From JAYEJW01 sp034716535 (GTDB lineage: Bacteria > Pseudomonadota > Gammaproteobacteria > Chromatiales > Chromatiaceae), in NCBI GenBank assembly GCA_034716535.1, contig JAYEJW010000216.1, positions 1 to 13,142 of the forward strand: a stretch of 13,142 nt of DNA. Direction: 5' to 3'. Shown piece by piece: positions 1-7,380 of this stretch. The position numbers were made by a program, and so were the translations under genes. The number at the start of each line of letters is the position of its first letter. Position 1 is the stretch's first letter. The notes beneath the pieces were generated by a model. The model saw only the letters and a program-made list of their open reading frames with translations. It did not search any database and was not told where the DNA came from.

Positions 1-167
1 CGTACTGAGCTCCGCCGAACGTCCGCTGATGGTCGGCTTGCTGTCTCTCGTCGGCGAACGGTTTCGAATCGCTCGTGGCCGTGAAACGGAGTTGTTCCCC
101 TAGAGCTTGAGTTTCCGCTATTGGGACGAACCTGCAACTGGGCACGACGGGCCGAGTGTCAGCACTG
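1..167. other. Gene-poor left edge with a short open frame
   Basis: No recognisable gene lies here. The forward frame from base 2 is open for 33 codons and ends at TAG 101-103. The peptide (ending in RGRETELFP) resembles nothing I know, and its beginning, if any, is outside the window. The rest has stops in all frames and no clear promoter or RNA. It is best read as old intergenic or decayed DNA next to the insertion sequence. Confidence 0.4.
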
Positions 168-171
168 GGTC

Positions 172-194
172 GATTCTGTTGAAGAACTCCCGCG
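172..194 (+). repeat. Left inverted end of the insertion sequence
   Basis: This 23-nt arm pairs with 909-930 on the opposite strand; 15 of the first 18 bases match. It begins immediately after GGTC at 168-171. The core GTTGAAgAACTC is the most conserved part. Confidence 0.68.
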
Positions 195-223
195 GTCGGG
201 AGGAGCCCGTTGTGGTAACCTAG

Positions 224-240
224 CCCCATTGAAAATGGGG
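224..240 (+). promoter_or_regulatory. Hairpin directly upstream of the transposase start
   Basis: CCCCATT (224-230) and AATGGGG (234-240) form a perfect 7-bp stem with a GAA loop. The stem ends 8 nt before the first ATG at 249. In several IS families a stem here hides the translation start in transcripts entering from outside, limiting transposase synthesis; that role is inferred from position only. Confidence 0.45.
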
Positions 241-248
241 CGACGGAC

Positions 249-797
249 ATGATGGGGCAACTCCCACCCTCTCAGAGCGAGCTGTTCTGCGAGTTCAATC
301 TGGAACACCACGTCCCGCAGGATCACCTATTGCGCCAGATCGACGCGGTGCTCGATCTTCGGGGGCTGCGTGATCACCTCGCCCGCTATTACAGCACCAC
401 TGGGCGCGCTTCGGTGGATCCGCATGCTGATCCTCGGCTACTGCTACGGCATCCGCTCGGAGCGGCGCCTGTGCGAGGAGGTTCATCTCAACCTCGCCTA
501 TCGCTGGTTCTGCCGGTTGGGGCTGGAAGGGGCGGTACCGGATCACTCGACCTTCTCGAAGAACCGCCACGGGCGCTTCCGCGCCAGCGAGGCCTTCCGG
601 TTCGTCGCGAACGCAAGAAAGTCGAGAGTCTCTTCGCCCACCTCAAGCGCATCTTAAAGCTCGACCGGCTGCGCCTGCGCGGACTCAGCGGAGCGAACGA
701 CGAGTTCATCCTCTCGGCCACGGTGCAGAATCTGCGACGGCTGGCCAAGCTCTGTGGCCAAGCGCCGCCTGATGACAGGATAGGTGCGCCCGCATGA
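249..797 (+). pseudogene. IS1182-type transposase, frameshifted and internally deleted
   Basis: The N-terminal part (249 to about 400) reads MMGQLPPSQSELFCEFNLEH and continues through a DUF772-like domain. Around 410-420 the homologous reading moves one frame over (RMLILGYCYGIRSERRL, then PDHSTFSKNRHGRF) and runs to about 600. At about 600-610 it jumps back to the first frame and straight into a C-terminal segment (ERKKVESLFAHLKRIL, then LSATVQNLRRLAKL). The central DDE nuclease region is therefore missing and there is at least one frameshift, so no active enzyme can be made. The nominal 182-residue open frame is a mosaic of true ends and an out-of-frame middle. The start has two consecutive ATGs at 249 and 252, preceded by the hairpin at 224-240. 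I am confident that it is a broken transposase and fairly confident of the IS1182 type. Confidence 0.82.
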
Positions 798-908
798 GGC
801 GAAATCAGGGGGATTAACCGCAAAACCCGCCATCGAAACCCGATGGCAGATCCCAGAAAGGGGGATTCAAAAAATTCCGGCCTGCCGAGTCGGTAGACTC
901 GGCTGCAT

Positions 909-930
909 CGCGGAGTTTTTCAACGAAATC
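909..930 (-). repeat. Right inverted end of the insertion sequence
   Basis: The reverse complement reads GATTTCGTTGAAAAACTC and then CGCG, matching the left arm. GGTC follows at 931-934. A separate perfect 8-bp hairpin (GCCGAGTC, loop GGTA, GACTCGGC; 884-903) lies just inside this end. Confidence 0.68.
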
Positions 931-1010
931 GGTCGATTCCGGACCTTTCCACCGCCTGTTTGGCAGTGTCGCAGTGTGGGAAATTTGGCCGGTGGCGAGG
1001 TGAGTGAATC

Positions 1011-1172
1011 GTAGAAGTTCGTGACGAAATACTGTTGGAAACAACACCTTGGTCGGATCTGGAGGCGCCGTTTGAGGGTCGGACGCCCAGAGTCGATGTT
1101 GTCGATCGGGATGAGGAGGTCGTCGTCCACGCGGAGCCGCCTGGCGTGAAGAAGGAAGACCTTGCCGTTTGA
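1011..1172 (+). pseudogene. Decayed Hsp20 / alpha-crystallin fragment
   Basis: The forward frame through 1050-1172 reads WSDLEAPFEGRTPRVDVV, then DRDEEVVVHAEPPGVKKEDLAV, and stops at TGA 1170-1172. This is the start of the alpha-crystallin domain of small heat-shock proteins, whose usual text is close to PRVDVIDRDDEVVVRAELPGV followed by KKEDLDVSV. The TGA stands where a serine codon is normal (the V-S-V strand); after it the frame continues with VATTT but no further Hsp20 match. Upstream the frame closes at TGA 1005-1007 and no start or ribosome site is seen. An intact protein is about 140-150 residues, so only about 40 recognisable residues remain. It lies between the insertion sequence and the gyrA promoter and is most likely a relic with no product. 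Confidence 0.72.
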
Positions 1173-1247
1173 GTCGCGACCACGACAAGTCGAGCTCTGC
1201 CGCACGTCGAATCGTCTCAATCGGGTGTGCGGGCAACCCGTCTCGCG

Positions 1248-1263
1248 TGATATAATTTTTCTT
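1248..1263 (+). promoter_or_regulatory. Extended -10 promoter of gyrA
   Basis: TGATATAAT at 1248-1256 is a perfect extended -10 element (TGn followed by consensus TATAAT). No good -35 lies 17 bp upstream, which is usual for extended -10 promoters. Transcription would begin near 1263, inside a T-rich tract (1256-1267), giving a leader of about 60 nt before the gyrA ATG. Confidence 0.68.
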
Positions 1264-1281
1264 TTTTTACAAGCACAACCA

Positions 1282-1300
1282 GACCGCTTGTGAAGCGGTC
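1282..1300 (+). promoter_or_regulatory. gyrA: Perfect hairpin in the gyrA leader
   Basis: GACCGCTT, loop GTG, AAGCGGTC forms an 8-bp stem with a 3-nt loop. It lies about 20 nt after the predicted transcript start and ends 23 nt before the ATG. No U-run follows, so it is not an intrinsic terminator. It could stabilise the mRNA 5' end or hold the region before the start single-stranded. The function is unknown. Confidence 0.5.
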
Positions 1301-1323
1301 ACCCACCTCGGTTCCCCACACCC

Positions 1324-3894
1324 ATGCCGGAGTTCGCAAAAGAAGTTCTGCCCGTCAATCTGGAAGACGAGATGCGGCAGTCGTACCTTGATTACGCCAT
1401 GAGCGTGATCGTCGGGCGCGCCCTCCCGGACGTGCGCGACGGTCTCAAGCCCGTACACCGCCGCGTCCTCTACGCCATGAGCGTGCTGGGCAACGACTGG
1501 AACAAGCCCTACAAGAAGTCCGCCCGCGTGGTGGGCGATGTCATCGGTAAGTATCACCCCCACGGCGACACGGCGGTTTACGACACCATTGTGCGGATGG
1601 CTCAGCCTTTCTCCATGCGCTATATGCTGGTGGACGGGCAAGGCAACTTCGGCTCGGTGGACGGGGATGCACCGGCGGCGATGCGGTACACGGAAGTGCG
1701 CATGGCGCGCATTGCCCATACCCTGCTCGACGACCTGGACAAGGAGACGGTCGACTTTGTCGTCAACTATGACGAGTCGGAGCAGGAGCCGGCGGTCCTG
1801 CCGGCGCGCTTCCCGAACCTGCTGGTCAACGGTTCCACCGGCATCGCGGTGGGCATGGCGACCAATATCGCGCCGCACAATCTGGCGGAGGTGATCTCGG
1901 CCTGTCTGGAGATTATCGAGAACCCGGCGGTCACCGTGGACGAGCTCATGGAGCATGTCCCCGGACCGGACTTCCCGACGGCGGCGATGATCAACGGGGT
2001 GCGCGGCATCCGCGAGGCCTACCGTACCGGCCGCGGCCGTATCTATCTGCGCGCCCGTACCCATGTGGAGACGGAGAAACACAGCGGGCGCGAGGCCGTC
2101 ATCGTCACCGAGCTGCCCTATCAGGTGAACAAGGCTCGGATGCTGGAGCGGATGGCCGACCTGGTGAAGGAGAAGAAGCTCGAGGGTATCGCCGAGCTGC
2201 GCGACGAGTCCGACAAGGACGGTATGCGGGTCGTCATCGAGCTCAAGCGTGGCGAGTACCCGGACGTGGTGATCAACAACCTCTACCAACACACCCAGAT
2301 GCAGACGGTGTTCGGCATCAACATGGTGACCCTGGTGGACGGTCAGCCCCGGCTGCTGAACCTCAAGCAGATGCTTGAGTACTTCCTGCGCCATCGCCGG
2401 GACGTGGTCACAAGGCGTACCCTCTACGAGCTGCGCAAGGCCCGCGGCCGTGCGCACCTCCTGGAAGGGCTCGCAGTGGCCCTGGCCAACATCGATGAGG
2501 TCATCGCGCTCATCAAGGCTTCCGCGAGTCCGGCCGAGGCCAAGGCGGGACTCCTGGAGCGCGTTTGGCGTCCCGGGGCGGTGTCCTCGATGCTGGAGCG
2601 TGCGGGAGCGGACGAGACACGGCCGGACGACCTGGCCAAGGGGCTGGGCCTGAGCGAGGACGGCTACCGCTTGAGTGAGGCCCAGGCCCAGGCGATTCTG
2701 GATCTGCGTCTCCACCGCCTGACGGGACTTGAACAAGAAAAAATCATCGGTGAATTCGAGGAGATACTGCGGAACATTGCGGATTTACTCGATATTTTGT
2801 CGAGTCCGGAGCGGCTCATGCAGGTCATCCGGGAAGAGTTGGAGGCGATTCGCGATCAGTATGGAGATGAGCGCCGGACCGAGATCCTCGTCGATCATCT
2901 GGATCTTACCCTCGAGGACCTGATCGCGCCCGAGGACGTGGTGTTCACCCTCTCCCACGCGGGCTACGCCAAGGCCCAGCCGCTGAGCGAGTATCAGGCC
3001 CAGCGCCGAGGCGGCAAGGGCAAGACGGCCACGACCACCAAGGACGAGGACTTCATCGACAAGCTCTTTGTCGCCCACTCCCACGATACGGTCCTGTGCT
3101 TCTCGAGCCGCGGCAAGGTGTACTGGCTCAAGGTCTACGAGCTGCCCCAGGCGGGCCGGGCCGCCCGCGGCCGTCCCATGGTCAACCTGCTGCCTTTGGA
3201 GAAGGGGGAGCGCATCAGCGCGGTGCTGCCGGTGCGCCAGTATGAAGAAGGATGCTTCGTATTCATGGCCACCAGCGTGGGCACGGTGAAGAAGACGCCG
3301 CTGACGGACTTCTCCCGGCCCCTGTCGAGGGGGATCATCGCAATCGACCTGCATGAGGAGGAATTCCTCGTTGGCGTCGCGGTCACCGACGGCAAACAGG
3401 ACATCATGCTGTTCACGTCCGCCGGCAAGGCGGTCCGCTTCAAGGAGGATCAGGTGCGGTCCATGGGGCGCACAGCCCACGGTGTGCGCGGGATCTCCCT
3501 TGAGCCCGGACAGCGGGTGATCTCTATGCTGGTGGCGGAGCCGGGGACGGTACTGACCGTGACGGAGAATGGCTATGGTAAGCGCACGGCGGTCGAGGAC
3601 TTCCCCACGAAGGGGCGTGGCATCAAGGGTTTGCTCTCCATCCGGACCTCAGAACGCAATGGGGACCAAATCGGCGCCGTGCTGGTGCTGCCGGACGACG
3701 AGATCATGCTGATCACCGAGGGCGGCACGCTGGTTCGCACGCCGGTCGCGGAGATCCCCGTGCTCGGCCGCCACACCCAGGGCGTGAAGCTCATCAACCT
3801 CGGCGAGGGACGGCGACTTGCCGGCGTGGAACGCATCGTGGCGCTGGATGGGGACGATGACGAGACGGACTCCGATGCCGACACGGATTCATAA
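1324..3894 (+). CDS. gyrA: DNA gyrase subunit A
   Basis: GyrA is the DNA-cleaving and rejoining subunit of the A2B2 type II topoisomerase that introduces negative supercoils; it acts on the nucleoid with GyrB. The 856-residue product is close to the E. coli length of 875. The N-terminal breakage-reunion domain (about 1-520) has YLDYAMSVIVGRALPDVRDG, the quinolone region HPHGDTAVYD (Thr83, Asp87) and the catalytic tyrosine in AAMRYTE at residue 122, the same number as in E. coli. The C-terminal DNA-wrapping domain carries the GyrA-box QRRGGKG at exactly 560-566 and ends in an acidic tail (DDDETDSDADTDS). The ATG at 1324 aligns with the family N-terminus, but the bases before it are C-rich with no Shine-Dalgarno sequence. 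It is the first gene of the serC-tyrA run and has its own promoter at 1248-1256. Confidence 0.98.
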   Translation: MPEFAKEVLPVNLEDEMRQSYLDYAMSVIVGRALPDVRDGLKPVHRRVLYAMSVLGNDWNKPYKKSARVVGDVIGKYHPHGDTAVYDTIVRMAQPFSMRYMLVDGQGNFGSVDGDAPAAMRYTEVRMARIAHTLLDDLDKETVDFVVNYDESEQEPAVLPARFPNLLVNGSTGIAVGMATNIAPHNLAEVISACLEIIENPAVTVDELMEHVPGPDFPTAAMINGVRGIREAYRTGRGRIYLRARTHVETEKHSGREAVIVTELPYQVNKARMLERMADLVKEKKLEGIAELRDESDKDGMRVVIELKRGEYPDVVINNLYQHTQMQTVFGINMVTLVDGQPRLLNLKQMLEYFLRHRRDVVTRRTLYELRKARGRAHLLEGLAVALANIDEVIALIKASASPAEAKAGLLERVWRPGAVSSMLERAGADETRPDDLAKGLGLSEDGYRLSEAQAQAILDLRLHRLTGLEQEKIIGEFEEILRNIADLLDILSSPERLMQVIREELEAIRDQYGDERRTEILVDHLDLTLEDLIAPEDVVFTLSHAGYAKAQPLSEYQAQRRGGKGKTATTTKDEDFIDKLFVAHSHDTVLCFSSRGKVYWLKVYELPQAGRAARGRPMVNLLPLEKGERISAVLPVRQYEEGCFVFMATSVGTVKKTPLTDFSRPLSRGIIAIDLHEEEFLVGVAVTDGKQDIMLFTSAGKAVRFKEDQVRSMGRTAHGVRGISLEPGQRVISMLVAEPGTVLTVTENGYGKRTAVEDFPTKGRGIKGLLSIRTSERNGDQIGAVLVLPDDEIMLITEGGTLVRTPVAEIPVLGRHTQGVKLINLGEGRRLAGVERIVALDGDDDETDSDADTDS

Positions 3895-3926
3895 TGATTT
3901 CAAAAGGTAATGACGGAGAAGTCACA

Positions 3927-5009
3927 ATGGCTCGAGCTTTCAATTTCAGCGCCGGCCCGGCGATGTTGCCGGAAGAGGCGTTGCGTCAGTCCCGCGACGA
4001 GATGCTGGATTGGCGTGGGAGCGGAATGTGCGTCGCGGAGATGAGCCACCGTGGGAAGGAGTTTATGTCCATCGCCGAGCAGGCTGAGGCGGACCTGCGG
4101 GAGCTCATGGAGATTCCCGACGATTACAAGGTGCTGTTCCTGCAGGGCGGGGCGTCCAGCCAATTCGCCATGGTGCCCATGAACCTGCTGCGGGGCGAAA
4201 GCTCAGCCGATTACATTAATACGGGCTCCTGGTCGAAGAAGGCGATCGCCGAGGCCAAGCGCTTCTGTAGGGTCAACATCGCCGCCACCACCGAGGCCGG
4301 GAGATTCACCAGCGTTCCGGCGCAGGGGGAGCTGGCGTTGAGCGCCGACGCAGCCTACGTCCACTACACCCCCAACGAGACCATCCAGGGCGTCGAGTTC
4401 CCGTACGTGCCGGAGACAGGGGGCAAGCCCCTGGTGGCGGACTTGTCCTCCACCATCTTGTCACGGCCCATCGAGGTGTCGCGTTTCGGCGTCATCTATG
4501 CGGGGGCCCAGAAGAACGTCGGACCGGCGGGGCTGACCATCGTGATCGTACGCGCCGACCTCATCGGGCAGCCGCTCGCGGGTACGCCCACCATGTTCGA
4601 CTATCAGACCCACGCCGACAATGGGTCCATGTACAACACCCCGCCTACCTACAGCTGGTATCTGGCGGGTCTTGTGTTCCAATGGATCAAGCGCCTGGGC
4701 GGCCTCGGGGCCATGGCGGAGATCAATCGCCGCAAGGCGATGGCCCTTTACGAGACCATCGACGGCTCCGGTTTTTACGCCAACCCCGTGGACGTCCCCT
4801 GCCGTTCCTGGATGAACGTTCCCTTTACGCTGGCCGATTCGGAGCTCGACGCCACTTTTCTCACGGGGGCCAAGGAGGAAGGGCTTCTCACGCTCAAGGG
4901 TCATCGCTCCGTTGGCGGCATGCGGGCGAGCATCTACAACGCCATGCCGGAGGACGGTGTGCAGGCGCTTATTGCCTTCATGCAGGAGTTCGAGCGCAAG
5001 CACGGGTAA
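3927..5009 (+). CDS. serC: Phosphoserine aminotransferase
   Basis: SerC is a cytosolic PLP enzyme. It converts 3-phosphohydroxypyruvate plus glutamate to phosphoserine and 2-oxoglutarate, and performs the matching step on 3-hydroxy-2-oxo-4-phosphobutyrate in pyridoxal phosphate synthesis. The product begins MARAFNFSAGPAMLP, the family's usual start, and is 360 residues, the normal length. The PLP-binding lysine lies in YAGAQKNVGPAG (Lys196), and HRSVGGMRASIYNAMP near the C-terminus is also typical. The frame is open back to an ATG at 3894 that overlaps the gyrA stop by one base. I prefer 3927 because GGAG at 3915-3918 sits 8 nt upstream and the protein then matches the family without an extension. 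It starts 32 nt after gyrA and probably shares its transcript; it supplies the step after SerA, encoded next. Confidence 0.97.
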   Translation: MARAFNFSAGPAMLPEEALRQSRDEMLDWRGSGMCVAEMSHRGKEFMSIAEQAEADLRELMEIPDDYKVLFLQGGASSQFAMVPMNLLRGESSADYINTGSWSKKAIAEAKRFCRVNIAATTEAGRFTSVPAQGELALSADAAYVHYTPNETIQGVEFPYVPETGGKPLVADLSSTILSRPIEVSRFGVIYAGAQKNVGPAGLTIVIVRADLIGQPLAGTPTMFDYQTHADNGSMYNTPPTYSWYLAGLVFQWIKRLGGLGAMAEINRRKAMALYETIDGSGFYANPVDVPCRSWMNVPFTLADSELDATFLTGAKEEGLLTLKGHRSVGGMRASIYNAMPEDGVQALIAFMQEFERKHG

Positions 5010-5025
5010 TCGAAGGCGCGGGGTG

Positions 5026-5052
5026 CGGAGTACGGAGCGCGCTCCGGCTCCG
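5026..5052 (+). promoter_or_regulatory. GC-rich palindrome between serC and serA
   Basis: CGGAG-TA-CGGAGCG (5026-5039) is mirrored by CGCTCCG-G-CTCCG (5040-5052), a two-part inverted repeat that includes the perfect 12-bp palindrome GGAGCGCGCTCC (5034-5045). As RNA it would fold into two stacked stems with a CGCG loop. No U-run follows, so it is not a standard terminator. It begins 17 nt after the serC stop and might be an mRNA-stabilising stem, a protein-binding site, or chance in G+C-rich DNA. Confidence 0.4.
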
Positions 5053-5103
5053 ACAGCCTCGCCACGCCGCCGTGGATAGTGAACCCAATCAGCTTTAAAA
5101 AAG

Positions 5104-6273
5104 ATGTTTAAGATACTGACGTTAAATAATATATCTGTTGCAGGTCTGGACCGTCTTCCGCGGGATGGCTACGAGGTGGCCTCGGAGATCGCGCACCCCG
5201 ACGCCGTGCTGGTGCGCTCCGCCAACATGCACGAAATGGATATCCCCGAGACCGTCCAGGCCATCGGCCGTGCCGGCGCAGGGGTCAACAATATCCCTGT
5301 CGCGCGAATGACCGCGCAGGGAGTCCCTGTGTTCAACGCCCCCGGCGCCAACGCCAATGCGGTCAAGGAGCTCGTGATCGCCGGTATGCTCCTGGCCGCG
5401 CGTAATATCGCCCAGGCCTGGCATTTCGCTCGCGACCTCGAGGGTGATGACGGCGTCGTCCACAAGGCTGTCGAAAGCGGCAAGAAGCAGTTCGTGGGCT
5501 TCGAGCTGCCCGGTCGGACCCTCGGTGTCATAGGCCTTGGCGCCATCGGTGTCCAGGTGGCCAACGCCGCCCGCGCGCTGGGGATGAAGGTGGTGGGCTA
5601 TGATCCGACGATCACGGTGCAGCGGGCCTGGCAGCTGGAGTCGGACGTGGAGCAGGCGCTCAGCGTCGACGACCTGGTATCCCGATCGGACTTCATCAGC
5701 TTTCATGTCCCGCTCACGGACGAGACCCGGCACATGATCAACGCCGACCGCCTCAAGAACATGAAGGCGGGCGGCGTGCTGCTCAATTTCGCGCGCAACG
5801 GTATCATCGATGACGAGGCGGTCGTGGCGGCCCTGGACTCCGGGCAACTCTACGCGTACGTCTGCGATTTTCCGAGCAACCTCCTCAAGGGCCATCCGCG
5901 GGTCGTGACCCTGCCCCACATCGGCGCGTCCACCCGCGAGGCCGAGGAGAACTGCGCGGTCATGGTCGCGGAGGAGGTGCGTGAGTGGCTGGAGAACGGA
6001 AACGTACATAATTCTGTCAATTTCCCGGAGATCAATCTGCCACGCAACGGCGGCTACCGTATGGCTGTGGTCAACAGCAACGTGCCCAACATGGTGGGCC
6101 AGATCTCCACCGACTTGGCAGAGGCCAATCTGAACATCCTGGATATGCTCAACCGCTCACGGGGCGACGTGGCCGTGACCCTGATCGACATCGACAGGCA
6201 GGCACCGGAGGAGACGGTCGCCAAGATCCGCGCCATCGAGGGGGTGCTGTCCGTTCGCTGTCTGGGCTGCTAG
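5104..6273 (+). CDS. serA: D-3-phosphoglycerate dehydrogenase, short ACT-containing type
   Basis: SerA oxidises 3-phosphoglycerate to 3-phosphohydroxypyruvate with NAD, the first step of serine synthesis, whose product SerC uses. The 389-residue protein has a substrate domain with RAGAGVNNIPV, a Rossmann fold with GLGAIG at 144-149, the substrate arginine in NFARNGIID (Arg231), the catalytic histidine in LPHIGAST (His272), and a C-terminal ACT domain (about 318-389, from RMAVVNSNVPNMVGQI) that usually senses serine. Unusually, the glutamate normally 29 residues after the arginine, in a D-x-F-x-x-E-P motif, is replaced: here the text is YVCDFPSNLLKG and position 260 is leucine. Some short bacterial SerA proteins have similar DFP text, as I recall, so this is probably a subclass rather than a dead enzyme. 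The ATG at 5104 follows an A-rich run with a weak ribosome site, 94 nt after serC. Confidence 0.92.
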   Translation: MFKILTLNNISVAGLDRLPRDGYEVASEIAHPDAVLVRSANMHEMDIPETVQAIGRAGAGVNNIPVARMTAQGVPVFNAPGANANAVKELVIAGMLLAARNIAQAWHFARDLEGDDGVVHKAVESGKKQFVGFELPGRTLGVIGLGAIGVQVANAARALGMKVVGYDPTITVQRAWQLESDVEQALSVDDLVSRSDFISFHVPLTDETRHMINADRLKNMKAGGVLLNFARNGIIDDEAVVAALDSGQLYAYVCDFPSNLLKGHPRVVTLPHIGASTREAEENCAVMVAEEVREWLENGNVHNSVNFPEINLPRNGGYRMAVVNSNVPNMVGQISTDLAEANLNILDMLNRSRGDVAVTLIDIDRQAPEETVAKIRAIEGVLSVRCLGC

Positions 6274-6294
6274 GCTGACCTAGGTCTGAATTAC

Positions 6295-7377
6295 ATGAGC
6301 TCTGAGGATCCGCTCTCCTGCGTGCGCGAGCGTATCGACGCCATCGATCGGGAGATTCTGCGCCAGATCAGCGAGCGCGCCGCCTGCGCCAAGGAGGTGG
6401 CCGAGATCAAGTCCGCCAACGGGGATGCCCAGTTCTATCGGCCCGAGCGGGAGGCCGCCATCCTGCGCCGCATCAAGGAGAGTAACCCCGGGCCGCTGGG
6501 GGACGAAGAGGTGGCGAGGCTATTCCGCGAGATCATGTCCGCCTGCCTCGCCCTGGAGCAGCCCCTGGCGGTGGCCTTCCTCGGGCCGGCGGGGACTTTC
6601 ACCCAGGCCGCGGCGCTCAAGCACTTCGGCCATGCGGTGAGCACGGTCCCGCTGGGCGACATCTCGGATATCTTCAGGGAGGTGGAGGCTGGCTCCTGCC
6701 AGTACGGCGTCGTGCCGGTGGAGAACTCCAGCGAGGGGGTGATCAGCCACACCCTGGATATGTTCATGCGCTCGCCCTTGCGCATCGCAGGGGAGGTGAG
6801 CCTGCGTATTCATCACCACCTGATGAGTCGCGAGCAGAACCTGGACCGGATCAAGACCGTCTTCTCCCACCAGCAGTCCCTCGGCCAATGCCGGCGCTGG
6901 CTGGATCGCCACTTGCCGAACGTCGAGCGCATCGCCGTGGTCAGCAACGCGGAGGCCGCCCGCATCGCCGCCGAGCAGGCGGGTACTGCTGCCGTGGCGG
7001 GGGAAGCCGCGGCGGAGATCTACGATCTCGGAATCCTCTACGACGGCATCGAGGACGAGCCGGGCAACACCACGCGTTTCCTTGTCATCGGGAGGGAAGA
7101 CGCGTCCCCGAGTGGCCACGACAAGACCAGTCTGCTGCTCTCCTGCCGCAACGAGGCGGGGGGACTGCACGGACTGCTCACCGCCCTGGCCGAGCACTGC
7201 ATCAGCATGACCCGCATAGAGTCCAGGCCTTCGAAGCGGGGTATCTGGGACTATGTCTTCTTTATCGACATCCTGGGCCACAGAGACGACGAGATCGTGT
7301 CGAAAGCCCTTGAGAACCTCAAGAACAAATCTCTTCTTTTCAAGATATTGGGGTCGTATCCTGAGGCGGTACTCTAA
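6295..7377 (+). CDS. pheA: Bifunctional chorismate mutase / prephenate dehydratase (P-protein)
   Basis: This cytosolic enzyme isomerises chorismate to prephenate and then dehydrates and decarboxylates it to phenylpyruvate, committing carbon to phenylalanine. The order is: AroQ-type chorismate mutase (about 1-90; Arg11, Arg28 and Lys39 fall at the same numbers as the E. coli active-site residues), prephenate dehydratase (about 95-275, from VAFLGPAGTFTQAAALKHFG, with the catalytic TRF motif at 260-262), and a regulatory ACT domain (about 280-360) with the phenylalanine-binding ESRP motif at 309-312, so feedback inhibition by phenylalanine is expected. The length of 360 is normal. The start at 6295 is 21 nt after serA with only a weak ribosome site (around TAGGT), suggesting partly coupled translation. 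hisC follows after 3 nt. Confidence 0.97.
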   Translation: MSSEDPLSCVRERIDAIDREILRQISERAACAKEVAEIKSANGDAQFYRPEREAAILRRIKESNPGPLGDEEVARLFREIMSACLALEQPLAVAFLGPAGTFTQAAALKHFGHAVSTVPLGDISDIFREVEAGSCQYGVVPVENSSEGVISHTLDMFMRSPLRIAGEVSLRIHHHLMSREQNLDRIKTVFSHQQSLGQCRRWLDRHLPNVERIAVVSNAEAARIAAEQAGTAAVAGEAAAEIYDLGILYDGIEDEPGNTTRFLVIGREDASPSGHDKTSLLLSCRNEAGGLHGLLTALAEHCISMTRIESRPSKRGIWDYVFFIDILGHRDDEIVSKALENLKNKSLLFKILGSYPEAVL

Positions 7378-7380
7378 TCC

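Larger units (their letters stand above)
172..930 (+). mobile_element. Internally deleted IS1182-type insertion sequence
   Basis: A 759-nt element is bounded by inverted ends. The left end at 172-194 starts GATTctGTTGAAgAACTC. The reverse complement of 909-930 starts GATTtcGTTGAAaAACTC. That is 15 of 18 identical, followed by a GCG in both arms offset by one base. Directly outside each end is the same tetranucleotide GGTC (168-171 and 931-934), consistent with a 4-bp target duplication. Inside is a broken transposase of the IS1182/DUF772 type. Full-length relatives are usually well over 1.4 kb, so roughly half is missing, mainly the catalytic centre. The element should be unable to move by itself but could still be a substrate for a related transposase. 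Family assignment rests on protein motifs seen by eye; end assignment is inferred from the repeats. Confidence 0.72.

Noticed and set aside
1267..2736. 489-codon reverse-strand open frame antisense to gyrA
   Set aside because: It is a codon-bias shadow of gyrA: biased, low-complexity composition rich in His, Arg, Val and Leu, no domain motifs and no start signals.
3894..3926. Upstream ATG for serC overlapping the gyrA stop
   Set aside because: It would add 11 residues not seen in the family; the ATG at 3927 has a GGAG at the right distance and matches known SerC N-termini.
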